From the NCBI GenBank assembly GCA_023386965.1, contig JAEWIR010000034.1:1-64000 (forward strand): a stretch of 64,000 nucleotides of DNA, read 5' to 3'. Position 1 is the stretch's first letter; each line of letters begins with the position of its first letter. This document shows, in pieces, positions 49,172-58,695 of the stretch. The position numbers and the translations under genes are program-made. The DNA comes from Bacteroidota bacterium (GTDB lineage: Bacteria > Bacteroidota > Bacteroidia > Flavobacteriales > Weeksellaceae). The notes beneath the pieces were generated by a model that had not been told where the DNA came from, did not search any database, and was given only the letters and a program-made list of their open reading frames with translations.

Positions 49172-50230
49172 ATGAAAAAAGTTTTATCCTCTCTGTTGCT
49201 TACTTCTGCAACAATGATGATGTTTGGACAGGTGATCTTAAACGAAAATTTTAACGCTTTAACTACGGGGAATCTGGGAACCAATGTAGCCGGTACAACT
49301 GCCGGCCAAAATAATTGGTTTACGTTAGGAGGAGCTAATGCCGATTATCAGGTAACAACGATTGATGCGCCACATGGAAAATCGCTGCAGATTGCGGGCT
49401 ATAACGGTTTCGATGCGGTGAATACAGCTTTGAACGGCAGGATAGCGGCGCAGTTATCTACCGTGACTGCAGCGACAGGAAACAATATTTTACAGGTAAA
49501 GTTCGAATTGTATACAGGCAACTCTGCCGGAGCAGGAACGGCGCAAATGAGAGTTTGGGGTATGGATGGTACTACATCGCGAACCATCGGGGGCTTTGTA
49601 TATAATTATGCCACTAAATCCTTAACTGGACTTGCAACTGCTAATAACCTTGTTCCACCTTCTCCACCAACTACGACCACTCCGCTGGGCCCGGTAACTT
49701 ATACATTCAACCTGGCTGCTGCACCTGGGGTGGTGTTGGCGGCTAATACGTGGTATACTTTAATTTATGAGTATAATACTACAACAGGTGTTTCTACCTG
49801 GATACATCCGGCAGGCTCAGGTTCTACCTCAAGTACCAGCACAAGTTATTCATTGATTACAGGAATGACCGCAGAAGATATTTATTTCTACAATAACTCC
49901 TCGGCAACAAACACGGTCAGTAATGTTATTGGTGTGGATAATATCATTGCGCAGTTTGGTAATGCAGCATCACTTTCAACGAACGATGTGGTGAGCACTG
50001 TAGAGGTGAACGGCAGTATTTCAATCTATCCAAACCCAACTTCTGACATCCTGAACGTAAAAGCCAGTTCCAAGATCAATGCGGTTTCTGTAGTAGATAT
50101 GTCCGGTAGAAGTGTCAAAGTAAATGTTGATGGCGACAAAGTAGATGTAAGCGCTCTTCCGGTAGGAACGTATTTAATCAATGTCGAGACTAAAGACGGT
50201 ATCTCTACAGAGAAATTCATTAAGAAATAA
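49172..50230 (+). CDS. T9SS cargo protein, second of three
   Basis: A 352-residue secreted protein. Signal peptide 1-20 (ending MMFGQ). The middle, about 22-270, is an all-beta, Thr/Ser/Asn-rich region opening with VILNENFNALTTGNLG, again like a jelly roll; a Pro/Thr tract (PPSPPTTTTP) interrupts it. Residues about 281-352 are the type A sorting domain (IYPNPTSDILNV, VSVVDMSGRSV, LPVGTYLINV, EKFIKK). Its sorting domain closely resembles that of the preceding gene, suggesting duplication. Cargo function unknown. Confidence 0.85.
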   Translation: MKKVLSSLLLTSATMMMFGQVILNENFNALTTGNLGTNVAGTTAGQNNWFTLGGANADYQVTTIDAPHGKSLQIAGYNGFDAVNTALNGRIAAQLSTVTAATGNNILQVKFELYTGNSAGAGTAQMRVWGMDGTTSRTIGGFVYNYATKSLTGLATANNLVPPSPPTTTTPLGPVTYTFNLAAAPGVVLAANTWYTLIYEYNTTTGVSTWIHPAGSGSTSSTSTSYSLITGMTAEDIYFYNNSSATNTVSNVIGVDNIIAQFGNAASLSTNDVVSTVEVNGSISIYPNPTSDILNVKASSKINAVSVVDMSGRSVKVNVDGDKVDVSALPVGTYLINVETKDGISTEKFIKK

Positions 50231-50247
50231 ATTTAGTATAAAATTGG

Positions 50248-50277
50248 AAGCGCTTCACTAACGGAGCGCTTTTTTTC
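50248..50277 (+). terminator. terminator after T9SS cargo 2
   Basis: AAGCGCT and AGCGCTT pair around a 10-base loop, followed by TTTTTTC. Confidence 0.75.
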
Positions 50278-50424
50278 TGCATTCTTATTTCCTTAGTTGA
50301 TTGCTTTTAATACAAATGAAAAGCAGTCCCTTCAGGAGGTGTTTTTTATTTTATAAAAATATTATGGTAAAGTATTAACTAATTGATTATTTATATACAT
50401 TTACTGTAAATAATTTACATTTAT

Positions 50425-51714
50425 ATGAAAAACTTTTTACTTCCGATTTTTGCTGCCGCCTCAATAGGTTTGGGCGCACAAACCTGGACTCAGCAGAATA
50501 CTGGGTTCCCTCAACCTTCAACCGGCGCTAACCCGGTTAGAATCGTCGACGCTAACACTGTTTGGGCTTTGGGTTATGACGGATCTGCTACAGCTGCTAA
50601 TTTTCAGACCTTCTCAAAGACCGTTAACGGTGGTGTATCATGGACTCCGGGATCAATTAATGTGGGGAATCCTACTTATCTGGTGTCCGACCTAACGGCT
50701 GTTTCGGGCACAACTGCCTGGGTAACTGCTACGCCAACTGCCGGAGGTGCCGGTGGGGGTGTTTGGAAAACAACAGACGGCGGAACCACCTGGACCAAGC
50801 AAACTACAGCCTCCTACAATTTGGCAGCTTCTTTTGTAAATGTTGTCCATTTCTGGGATGCTAATAACGGAGTAACTATGGGTGATCCCACCGGAACTTT
50901 GATGGAAATCTATGTAACATCTAATGGCGGAACGAACTGGACCAAACTTACAAATTCGTCTGTACCCCCAACTCAATCAGGTGAGTATGGCTATGTACAT
51001 AACCGTGCTGTCGCAGGAGATAATATTTGGGCAGGTACAAACAAGGGCAGAATCTTCAAATCGGCAGATAAAGGACTTACTTGGACCGTAGTTTCAACCC
51101 CAATTACCGATTTTGGCGGAACCGCTTCAAGTGGAACCATTGCTTTAAAAGATGCTACAACAGGCTGGATTCTGGATAATAATGGCGTTGTAAGAGGCAC
51201 TACAAATGGCGGAACAAGCTGGACTACACTAGCTACAATACCACAATCAAACGGTATTGTTTATGTTCCCGGTACTGCAAATACTCTAGTTGCCGTAGGT
51301 AATGGTGACGGGTCAAACATCAGTTATAATGGCGGCAGTACCTGGACGCCTATTGAAAATACTAACGCTTTTGTAAGTGTTGCTGCTTTAAATTCAACAG
51401 CAATATGGGGCGGTGGTTTCAGTGCTACACCTACCTCCGGCGGAATTTATAAGCTAGCAGGCATACTTGCTGTAAACGATGTAAAGCCTAATGAGGGCCA
51501 GATCGCTGTTTATCCAAATCCTGCAACTGATGTTCTGAATATCCGTTACAAAGGAAAGTTGAGCGGGGTGTCAGTTTATGATCTGTCCGGAAAACGCATG
51601 GTAATTAATACAGACATAAATTCAGTAGATGTAAGTTCCTTGCAGGCCGGTGTCTATATGTTAGTTGTTGAAACCGATAATGGGAAATTTTCTGAAAAGA
51701 TTATTAAAAAGTAA
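50425..51714 (+). CDS. T9SS cargo protein with BNR/Ycf48-like propeller
   Basis: A 429-residue secreted protein. Signal peptide 1-18 (ending GLGAQ). Residues about 20-345 are a beta-propeller of Asp-box type repeats: TVNGGVSW, TTDGGTTW, TSNGGTNW, SADKGLTW, TTNGGTSW and YNGGSTW, six visible blades, similar to sialidase or Ycf48-like exo-domains. No sialidase catalytic residues can be assigned. Residues about 357-429 are the type A sorting domain (VYPNPATDVLNI, VSVYDLSGKRM, LQAGVYMLVV, EKIIKK). Third of the cargo trio, with its own terminator. Confidence 0.87.
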   Translation: MKNFLLPIFAAASIGLGAQTWTQQNTGFPQPSTGANPVRIVDANTVWALGYDGSATAANFQTFSKTVNGGVSWTPGSINVGNPTYLVSDLTAVSGTTAWVTATPTAGGAGGGVWKTTDGGTTWTKQTTASYNLAASFVNVVHFWDANNGVTMGDPTGTLMEIYVTSNGGTNWTKLTNSSVPPTQSGEYGYVHNRAVAGDNIWAGTNKGRIFKSADKGLTWTVVSTPITDFGGTASSGTIALKDATTGWILDNNGVVRGTTNGGTSWTTLATIPQSNGIVYVPGTANTLVAVGNGDGSNISYNGGSTWTPIENTNAFVSVAALNSTAIWGGGFSATPTSGGIYKLAGILAVNDVKPNEGQIAVYPNPATDVLNIRYKGKLSGVSVYDLSGKRMVINTDINSVDVSSLQAGVYMLVVETDNGKFSEKIIKK

Positions 51715-51732
51715 AATTTCCAGACATTAAAT

Positions 51733-51758
51733 CGCTCCTTTATGGAGCGTTTTTTTTT
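51733..51758 (+). terminator. terminator after T9SS cargo 3
   Basis: CGCTCC and GGAGCG pair around TTTAT, followed by nine T. Confidence 0.8.
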
Positions 51759-51922
51759 GCTTTGATGTCAAAGAGAAAGCCAATCTGCTAAGTAGGACCC
51801 GTGAGGTTTATATCTCAGATATTTTGGTCCGCAACGCTGAATGCAGTGTTGTAAAATATTCGCACCTGATGTCCGGCCGCGTGCGCCCTTTTTCTTATCT
51901 TTAGGCCACCAAAATTTATATT

Positions 51923-52630
51923 ATGTTCGAAGATAAAGTGGTCTATATTACGGGCGGAACCAAAGGTATTGGTTTCGGTATCGCCGAAGTTTTGATAAAA
52001 AACGGAATCAGGGTAGCGGTTTCCGGCAGAAAACAGGAAGATGCCGAGGAGGCAGCCAAAATACTTTCCGATGACGGAACAATGGCATTCGGAATTGCAT
52101 CGGATGTCCGCAATTTTGAAGATGAGAAAAATGCGGTGGCTGAAATCATCAATAAATTCGGCAGACTGGATTACGTGATCGCCAATGCGGGTTTGGGCGT
52201 CTTCAAACCCATCGACCAAATGGAACTGGAGGACTGGAACAGCATGATAGAAACCAACCTGACTGGTATTTTCCACACCCTGAAAGCCTCTGTAGATGAG
52301 CTAAAGAAAACGGAAGGTTATTATATCACCATTTCCAGCCTGGCAGGGACCAACTTCTTTGAAAATGGCGCGGGTTACAACGCCTCCAAGTTTGGTGCGG
52401 TAGGTTTTACACAAGCCGCCATGATCGATTTGCGTAAGTACAATATTAAAGTGTCCACCATTATGCCGGGGTCTGTTTCCACCAATTTTAACGGTAATGA
52501 ACCTTCCGAAAAGGATGCCTGGAAAATTCAGCCTGAAGATCTTGGTGAACTGGTAATGGATATTCTCAAGATGAATCCGCGTACCTTGCCGAGTAAGATT
52601 GAGATTAGGCCCTCTAAACCAAACAGTTAA
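51923..52630 (+). CDS. short-chain dehydrogenase/reductase
   Basis: A 235-residue classical SDR. Cofactor motif TGGTKGIGFGI at residues 10-20; NAG at about 88-90 (VIANAGLG); catalytic Ser in SSLAG and the Tyr-x-x-x-Lys as YNASK at about 153-157. The Arg in VSGRK after the second strand favours NADPH. Likely acts on a small carbonyl compound that cannot be named. Single gene with TATCTTTA 19 bases before its ATG as a probable promoter. Confidence 0.88.
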   Translation: MFEDKVVYITGGTKGIGFGIAEVLIKNGIRVAVSGRKQEDAEEAAKILSDDGTMAFGIASDVRNFEDEKNAVAEIINKFGRLDYVIANAGLGVFKPIDQMELEDWNSMIETNLTGIFHTLKASVDELKKTEGYYITISSLAGTNFFENGAGYNASKFGAVGFTQAAMIDLRKYNIKVSTIMPGSVSTNFNGNEPSEKDAWKIQPEDLGELVMDILKMNPRTLPSKIEIRPSKPNS

Positions 52631-52753
52631 TTATGCAGTAAATATTATTCAGCATAGTGCTATGCATGCATAATATTTATTTTTTTTATCTTAGCGAAAA
52701 TAAACTTCATAACCAGAGCCTTTTGGTTCTAAATCTATAAAATAACTTTCAAC

Positions 52754-53500
52754 ATGAAAATATTAGTTTGTATCAGTAGTGTTCCGGATACTACTTCCAA
52801 AATTAATTTTACGGCAGATAAATCTGCGCTGGACAAAAACGGCATACAGTGGGTGATCAATCCTCTGGACGAGTTCGCATTAACCAAAGCTGTGAAGCTG
52901 CAGGAATCCCAGGGTGCTACTGTAACTGTACTTAATGTAGGTGATGCCGGTACTGAGCCTGTAATCCGGAAAGCGCTTGCTATTGGTGCAAACGATGCGG
53001 TAAGGATCAATGCGGAGCCAAAAGACAGTTATTCAGTTGCCAAAGAGATCGCAGCCGTTGCTGAAGCAGGTGGTTATGACCTTATCCTTTGCGGACGTGA
53101 ATCCATTGATTATAACGGTGGTGCGGTTCCGGGCATGGTGGCGCAGCTGCTGAACAGGCCATTTGTAAACGCCTGTGTAGGACTGGAAGTGAACGGGGCT
53201 GAGGCTCAGGCTGTTCGTGAGATTGAAGGAGGTAAGGAAACCATCTCTGTAAAACTTCCGGCAGTTATTGCAGGTCAGAAAGGTATGGTAGACGAGAAAG
53301 AACTCATTATCCCGAATATGAGAGGGATCATGTCGGCAAGGACAAAACCATTAAACGTACAGGAAGGCACATCTGCTCAGGTTAAAGTGCAGGGTGTTTC
53401 TTACGATTCCGTTCCGCCAAGAGCGGCGGTCAAAATGGTATCGCCGGATAATATAGACGAACTTGTAAGACTGCTGCACGAAGAGGCAAAAGTGATCTAA
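52754..53500 (+). CDS. etfB: electron transfer flavoprotein, beta subunit
   Basis: A 248-residue subunit that binds AMP and interacts with acyl-CoA dehydrogenases, accepting their electrons. Family stretches: MKILVCISSVPDTTSKI, INPLDEFALTKAVKLQE, CGRESIDYNGGAVPGMVAQLL and KLPAVIAGQKGM. etfA follows 31 bases later, so the two form an operon feeding electrons from fatty-acid and amino-acid oxidation to the quinone pool. The thiolase 4 kb on fits the same metabolism. Confidence 0.95.
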   Translation: MKILVCISSVPDTTSKINFTADKSALDKNGIQWVINPLDEFALTKAVKLQESQGATVTVLNVGDAGTEPVIRKALAIGANDAVRINAEPKDSYSVAKEIAAVAEAGGYDLILCGRESIDYNGGAVPGMVAQLLNRPFVNACVGLEVNGAEAQAVREIEGGKETISVKLPAVIAGQKGMVDEKELIIPNMRGIMSARTKPLNVQEGTSAQVKVQGVSYDSVPPRAAVKMVSPDNIDELVRLLHEEAKVI

Positions 53501-53531
53501 TTCAGACAAAATTAATTTAAAAAGATTTAAA

Positions 53532-54479
53532 ATGGCAATATTCGTATATGCAGAAAATATAAACGGAGTTTATAAAAAAGCCGCTTTTGAAGCTGTTTCC
53601 TACGCTAAATCTGTAGCCGACGGTATGGGCGATACAGTGACGGCAGTTTCGGTGAACCCGACTGACGGAGCACATTCTTTATATAAATATGGAGCAAACA
53701 AAGTCATTAATATTAAAGATGACGGTTTGAAGAATTTCAGTGCACGTGCTTATGCTGAGGCAATGAATGCGGTAGCAGACGGAAATGTGATTGTATTCCC
53801 ACACACTACAGACGCTTCTTCAGTTGCACCCATGCTGGCAGTGATGAAGGATTTCTCGCTGATTACCAATGTACTTGATGCTCCGGAAAGCACATCGCCG
53901 TTTCAGGTGAAAAGAAAAGCCTTTTCCGGAAAGGGTTATATGCATGCAAAAGCCGAGGGGCAGGGCGTCATCATCACTGTTTCCCAGAATGCGTTCGGTG
54001 TGAAGGAAAATGCTGCGGCAGGAACCGAGGAAGTGAAAGACCTTACGATTGCAAATGAAGATACCAAAGTTTTGTCTCACGAACAAAGTTCCGGTAAACT
54101 GGACCTTAAAGAAGCAGAGGTAGTGGTATCGGCAGGCCGTGGAATGAAGGGGCCGGAAAACTGGGGTATGATTGAGGATCTGGCCAACACTTTGGGTGCG
54201 GCTACAGCCTGCTCCAAGCCAGTATCCGATATTGGCTGGAGACCGCACTCCGAGCACGTAGGACAAACAGGGAAAGCCATTGCGCCTAACCTTTATATCG
54301 CTGTAGGAATTTCAGGAGCTATACAACACCTTGCAGGGGTTAACTCCTCCAAGACGATTGTGGTGATTAACAGTGATGCGGAAGCGCCTTTCTTCAAATC
54401 GGCAGATTATGGAGTAGTGGGCGATGCTTTCCAGATCATTCCTGCACTTACAGAGAAAATCAAAGCATTGAAAGGGTAG
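53532..54479 (+). CDS. etfA: electron transfer flavoprotein, alpha subunit
   Basis: A 315-residue FAD-binding subunit of ETF. The C-terminal FAD motif is clear: [20 protein letters not shown], then [19 protein letters not shown] and [19 protein letters not shown]. The N-terminal domain is shorter than in some relatives but complete. Co-transcribed with etfB; a hairpin terminator follows. Confidence 0.95.
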   Translation: MAIFVYAENINGVYKKAAFEAVSYAKSVADGMGDTVTAVSVNPTDGAHSLYKYGANKVINIKDDGLKNFSARAYAEAMNAVADGNVIVFPHTTDASSVAPMLAVMKDFSLITNVLDAPESTSPFQVKRKAFSGKGYMHAKAEGQGVIITVSQNAFGVKENAAAGTEEVKDLTIANEDTKVLSHEQSSGKLDLKEAEVVVSAGRGMKGPENWGMIEDLANTLGAATACSKPVSDIGWRPHSEHVGQTGKAIAPNLYIAVGISGAIQHLAGVNSSKTIVVINSDAEAPFFKSADYGVVGDAFQIIPALTEKIKALKG

Positions 54480-54501
54480 ATAAAACCCTTGCTATAGACA
54501 G

Positions 54502-54527
54502 AGTCCGGCTGAGTCCGGACTTTTTTA
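54502..54527 (+). terminator. terminator after etfA
   Basis: AGTCCGG and CCGGACT pair around a 6-base loop, followed by TTTTTTATTT. Confidence 0.75.
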
Positions 54528-54573
54528 TTTTTAAGCCTGAAACCAAAGTTTCAGAATAAATACTAAATTTAAT

Positions 54574-54581
54574 TATATTTG
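54574..54581 (+). promoter_or_regulatory. -7 promoter box 5 bases before the bifunctional nuclease gene
   Basis: TATATTTG ends five bases before the ATG at 54587 and includes the first base of the upstream GTG at 54581. Use of it implies a leaderless transcript. Confidence 0.45.
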
Positions 54582-54586
54582 TGGTT

Positions 54587-55183
54587 ATGGATTTAAAGCA
54601 ACTCGTCATACGCGGAATTTCATACAGCCAGACCCAGTCCGGTGCTTATGCGCTGCTGCTGGAGCATGAAGAAACCAATGTGAAACTTCCGGTGGTAATT
54701 GGGAATTTTGAGGCGCAGTCCATCTCTTTGGGTTTGGAGAAGGACATACATCCGCCCAGACCATTAACCCATGACCTGTTCGCCAAGTTTATAACAGACA
54801 CAAAGCATTCTATTGCTTCCGTCATCATCTATCAGATTGTGGACGGTGTTTTCTTTTCAAATATAAATCTTCTGAATGATGAAACGGGACAGCCCGTAGT
54901 CCTGGATGCCCGAACTTCAGATGCAGTAGCAATGGCCGTACGTTTTGATGCGCCCATATTTACCACGGAAGAGGTTCTTAGTGAAGCCGGAATCCTGCTT
55001 GAAATAGAGGAAAAGCAGCCGGAAGATCCCGAATTCAGTGATTTGGTCGCCGATCAGTCGCTGAGCTCACTCTCTATGGATGACCTTCAGAAACTGCTGG
55101 AAGATGCGGTGAAGGACGAGGATTTTGATACCGCCATGGAAATTCAGGAGGAGATCAAGAGGAGGAAAAAGAAAATTGAATAA
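54587..55183 (+). CDS. bifunctional nuclease-family protein (DUF151 plus UVR)
   Basis: A 198-residue protein. Residues about 5-135 are the bifunctional nuclease domain (DUF151/BFN), with LPVVIGNFEAQSISLGLE, RPLTHDLF and DARTSDAVAMAVR; plant relatives have nuclease activity. Residues about 160-198 form a UVR helical hairpin (LQKLLEDAVKDEDFDTAMEI), as in UvrB/UvrC and McsA. A GTG two codons upstream is an alternative start, but it overlaps the promoter box. The downstream permease starts 13 bases after the stop and may be co-transcribed. Confidence 0.87.
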   Translation: MDLKQLVIRGISYSQTQSGAYALLLEHEETNVKLPVVIGNFEAQSISLGLEKDIHPPRPLTHDLFAKFITDTKHSIASVIIYQIVDGVFFSNINLLNDETGQPVVLDARTSDAVAMAVRFDAPIFTTEEVLSEAGILLEIEEKQPEDPEFSDLVADQSLSSLSMDDLQKLLEDAVKDEDFDTAMEIQEEIKRRKKKIE

Positions 55184-55196
55184 TCATACTATTTTT

Positions 55197-56519
55197 ATGA
55201 ATTTAAAATTAAGACTCACCGTCCTGAGTTTTCTGCAGTTTTTTGTGTGGGGAGCCTGGCTAACAACTTTGGGTACCTATGGTTTCTCCTATAAAGAGTG
55301 GAGTGGTGCCGAGTTCGGTGCCGTATTTTCTACCCTTGGGATAGCGTCGATATTTATGCCGGCACTTATGGGTATAGTTGCCGACAAATGGGTTAATGCC
55401 GAAAAATTATACGGAACACTTCATATTCTGTATGGCCTCACGCTCTTTTTGCTGGCACAAACGGATGATCCCACTACATTTTTCTGGATTTTGCTCGTGG
55501 GGATGTGTTTCTATATGCCTACTTTGTCATTGTCCAATTCAATTTCTTATAAGTTGCTGAAGGACAGTCAGTATGATGTGGTGAAAGTTTTCCCCCCAAT
55601 CCGTGTTTGGGGTACCATAGGTTTCATTGCTGCCATGTGGTGCACCAATATCTTCAGTGATGAGCAGTCGTTCTCTTCCTTTGGAATTAAAATAGGCCAG
55701 TCAGTTGCAGATATTCTTGGTAATTCACTTAATGCAAATCAATTTTATTTTGCAGGAATTTTCGCGGTCGTGTTGGGAGTTTTCTCTTTTTTTCTTCCTA
55801 AATGTCCCCCACCAAGGCTCATAAGCAAGGATGCCACTGTTGCCCAAAAATTAGGTCTGGATGCTTTTAAACTTTTCAGGGAAAAGAAAATGGCCCTGTT
55901 CTTTGTTTTTTCTATGTTTCTGGGTGCAGCACTGCAGCTTACAAATATGTACGGTGATACTTTTCTGAAGGATTTTGGTTCAGTAGTAGCCTATAAAGAT
56001 TCGGCGGTTGTGCAGTATTCCACAATGATTATTTCAATTTCGCAGATTTCTGAAACTCTCTTCATACTTGCCATACCTTTTTTCCTTTATAGATTTGGTA
56101 TTAAAAAAGTGATGCTCATCTCGATGGTAGCATGGGTGCTTCGTTTCGGATTTTTCTCCTTCGGAGAGCCTGAAGGCTTTGGTCTTCTGCTCATCATCCT
56201 ATCGAATATTATATACGGAATGGCGTTCGATTTCTTTAATATTTCGGGCTCTCTGTTTGTAGAAACGAACACTGACAGCAAAATCCGTTCTTCTGCGCAG
56301 GGCCTTTTTATGATGATGACAAATGGCTTTGGAGCTATCCTTGGAAGCGCGGTCAGTGGTTGGTTAATTTCTACCTTCTTTTCTACAAACGACGGTGGCA
56401 AAATGTGGCATGAGATCTGGCTTGCGTTCGCGCTTTATTCACTTGTTGTGGCCATTCTCTTTGCCATTATGTTCAAGCATAAACACAACCCCGAAGCTAT
56501 CGGCGCTGTAAAACATTAA
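55197..56519 (+). CDS. nucleoside permease (NupG-type MFS)
   Basis: A 440-residue, 12-helix transporter of the nucleoside:H+ symporter family (Nuc_H_symport). Typical stretches: LQFFVWGAWLTTLGTY in helix 1, VWGTIGFIAA in helix 5 and YGMAFDFFNISGSLFVE in helix 10. It would import nucleosides, complementing the uridine and deoxynucleoside kinases in the window. The ATG at 55197 begins the first membrane helix directly; the open frame from 55125 overlaps the preceding gene. Confidence 0.9.
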   Translation: MNLKLRLTVLSFLQFFVWGAWLTTLGTYGFSYKEWSGAEFGAVFSTLGIASIFMPALMGIVADKWVNAEKLYGTLHILYGLTLFLLAQTDDPTTFFWILLVGMCFYMPTLSLSNSISYKLLKDSQYDVVKVFPPIRVWGTIGFIAAMWCTNIFSDEQSFSSFGIKIGQSVADILGNSLNANQFYFAGIFAVVLGVFSFFLPKCPPPRLISKDATVAQKLGLDAFKLFREKKMALFFVFSMFLGAALQLTNMYGDTFLKDFGSVVAYKDSAVVQYSTMIISISQISETLFILAIPFFLYRFGIKKVMLISMVAWVLRFGFFSFGEPEGFGLLLIILSNIIYGMAFDFFNISGSLFVETNTDSKIRSSAQGLFMMMTNGFGAILGSAVSGWLISTFFSTNDGGKMWHEIWLAFALYSLVVAILFAIMFKHKHNPEAIGAVKH

Positions 56520-56538
56520 ACTGAAAAAACAAATAATC

Positions 56539-57324
56539 ATGATGAAACTAAAATTAACAGCTCTCACACTGATGCTGGTTTCCGGTCTGTCCTTTGCCCA
56601 AAAGGTAAAATACAGTAAGGAAGAAATCAAGGAGATGGACAATTACATGTTCGAGGAAATGTTCACCGGCTTCTCGCCCAAAAAAGAAACGCGTATACTG
56701 CTGAAGGATGCTACAAACATTCAGGGTACTGCCAGAGACTTGGACAGGAAGAAGGGACAAATCTATTCTGTAAAGGTAAAAAACAGTTCTACGGGAAAGG
56801 ATGAAACCTTTAAGGCTGAAGATATTGAAGAGATGTATTTACCTGTGTCAGGATTCGAAAAAGGCATGCGTACGGCCAATTACTTCAACAAAATCAATAA
56901 CTGGAGCCGCAAGAGCCCTTCTAAAATAACAAATAAAGACGAAGTGTACCTGCGTAACCAAACTGTTTCGCTCAAAAATAAAAAAGCTGAGAAGGAATAT
57001 CTGATGCAGCTCATCAATCCGGACTTCAGCAGCATCATTGAAGTATATGCCGATCCTGTAGCCTCAGAAACGGCGGGCGTTTCTTTTTCTATGGGACCAA
57101 TCAGCAGCCCTCAGGTAGGCGGTGGGGTTACCAAATCATTTTATGTGAGAAAAAGTGACCGCGTGATTTGGCTGAAGAAATCGGACTTTGAAGAGAATTA
57201 TAATTTCCTGTTTGGCGATAACAAAGAATTTATGGCAAAGTATCCTGCAGAATCCGTGAAGTGGGAATATTTTAGCTGGTTGGTTTTTCAGTACACGAAA
57301 ATGACCGAAGAAGCAAAGGGGTAA
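56539..57324 (+). CDS. exported hypothetical protein
   Basis: I do not recognise a family. 261 residues with a signal peptide of about 20 residues (ending LSFAQ). The mature protein is charged and mixed alpha/beta; a segment TRILLKDATNIQGTARDLDRKKGQIYSVKVK resembles a short beta-barrel, followed by basic regions. No cysteines of note, no lipobox, no membrane segment. It follows the permease gene by 19 bases, with a terminator after it, so it may be translated from the permease transcript. Periplasmic location is inferred. Confidence 0.7.
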   Translation: MMKLKLTALTLMLVSGLSFAQKVKYSKEEIKEMDNYMFEEMFTGFSPKKETRILLKDATNIQGTARDLDRKKGQIYSVKVKNSSTGKDETFKAEDIEEMYLPVSGFEKGMRTANYFNKINNWSRKSPSKITNKDEVYLRNQTVSLKNKKAEKEYLMQLINPDFSSIIEVYADPVASETAGVSFSMGPISSPQVGGGVTKSFYVRKSDRVIWLKKSDFEENYNFLFGDNKEFMAKYPAESVKWEYFSWLVFQYTKMTEEAKG

Positions 57325-57345
57325 TCTCCCTGAAATTATTTATTG

Positions 57346-57374
57346 AAACACACTTATACAGGTGTGTTTTTTTC
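57346..57374 (+). terminator. terminator after the hypothetical gene
   Basis: AAACACAC and GTGTGTTT pair around an 8-base loop, followed by more T. Confidence 0.7.
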
Positions 57375-57488
57375 AATATACCTTTCAAACATATTCATTG
57401 CAGATGACTGCGTGCCTTTGGATGAGTGTGTTTTCACCTTAAACACAACTTAATAAATTATACAAACTAAAACCAATAAATAACCACG

Positions 57489-58574
57489 ATGAACAGAAAA
57501 ATTTTACTATCGGGAATAGCGCTGTCAGTTTCAGCGGTGCTGTTTGCTCAGGAAACTCCAACGCTCGGACAGATGATGAAAGAGCACGCTGCTAAAGTAG
57601 ACAGCATAGTTGTTGCCGAAAAAATGATGATGAATGCCGAATTTAACCGTCTGGATTCAGAATATAATGAAGGCAGAATTACTGCCGCTCAAAAGGAGAC
57701 GCAGCATAAAGAAATTGCTGACCGCTATGAACAGGCTGTTCGCGATAAAGTGAAGGCGGAGAGGGAAGTATTGGATGAAGTTACAGAAGATGTTCTGGCT
57801 TCTGCCATGCAAAATTCTGACAGCGGTGAAGACACGGAAACTTCAGAAGTTAGTGTGATTGTAAAGCATAAGGGTAAAAAAAGTAAACATCCTAAAGATT
57901 TACTGAACAGTTCGGATCTTGCCGTTAGCATTGGCATACCCACCTTAACCAACAGCGATGCACCGTTTAATTTCCTTAATGATCAATCTGAAGTTCGGCT
58001 GGGACAGAGCATGTCCTGGAATTTTGTGCTGCGCCGTGAGAATCAGTTAGGAAATTATAAAAGTCCCGTGTTCATAAACTATGGTTTAGGTTTCAGGGAA
58101 GATGTTTACGACCTGGGCCCGGAACGGGTGTTCGCACAAACCGGGGAATACCTTTACATTGCACCCTTTGATGGAGGAAAAATAAAATACTCCAATTTGG
58201 CCGTTGATTATATTGAAGTTCCCGTGGGCGTCAACTTTGTATTGAATCCCAAATACACAGAGCATGAAGGTACTGAATATCTGGACGCAACAAGGAGCCA
58301 GTTTCGTGTGGGTCTGGGTATCTACGGAGGAGTAAAAGTAGGCAACCGGATAAAATACAGGTATTCCTCCGATGTAAGCAACAAAATTGTGGTACAGGAA
58401 AGGGTGACTGACGGTGTGAGCCCGTTTCTTTTCGGCGGAAAATTCAGTCTCGGTTACGGCGGTATTCATCTGTTCTTAAAGAAGGATTTTACTCCGATAT
58501 TCGAAAAAGACACGCAACTTAATAATAAGCTCGGTCTTCAGTTTGGGTTGGAATTCGTAAATGTAACATTTTAA
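57489..58574 (+). CDS. outer membrane beta-barrel protein with N-terminal coiled coil
   Basis: A 361-residue exported protein. Signal peptide 1-20 (ending LFAQ). Residues about 30-105 are a helical coiled coil (FNRLDSEYNEGRITAAQKETQHKE cut here: heptad-like Glu/Lys pattern). Residues about 140-361 alternate beta strands with aromatic edges (WNFVLRRENQLGNYKS, FINYGLGFRE, YGGVKVGNRIKYRYSS), and the protein ends in Phe, as expected for a BAM-inserted barrel. It resembles the porin-family OMP-b-brl group. Function and ligand unknown. Confidence 0.72.
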   Translation: MNRKILLSGIALSVSAVLFAQETPTLGQMMKEHAAKVDSIVVAEKMMMNAEFNRLDSEYNEGRITAAQKETQHKEIADRYEQAVRDKVKAEREVLDEVTEDVLASAMQNSDSGEDTETSEVSVIVKHKGKKSKHPKDLLNSSDLAVSIGIPTLTNSDAPFNFLNDQSEVRLGQSMSWNFVLRRENQLGNYKSPVFINYGLGFREDVYDLGPERVFAQTGEYLYIAPFDGGKIKYSNLAVDYIEVPVGVNFVLNPKYTEHEGTEYLDATRSQFRVGLGIYGGVKVGNRIKYRYSSDVSNKIVVQERVTDGVSPFLFGGKFSLGYGGIHLFLKKDFTPIFEKDTQLNNKLGLQFGLEFVNVTF

Positions 58575-58594
58575 CGAGCCCTTCAAAATCATGA

Positions 58595-58627
58595 AAAACA
58601 CACTCCGGACGAGTGTGTTTTTTTTCG
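58595..58627 (+). terminator. terminator after the barrel protein
   Basis: Perfect 11-base arms (AAAACACACTC and complement) around CGGAC, followed by TTTTC. Confidence 0.85.
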
Positions 58628-58695
58628 TAATTTGCGGCTTCTTAAAATCAATAAAAAGGCGGTCTTTACTGCCATCAATCAAATAATTTAACAAA

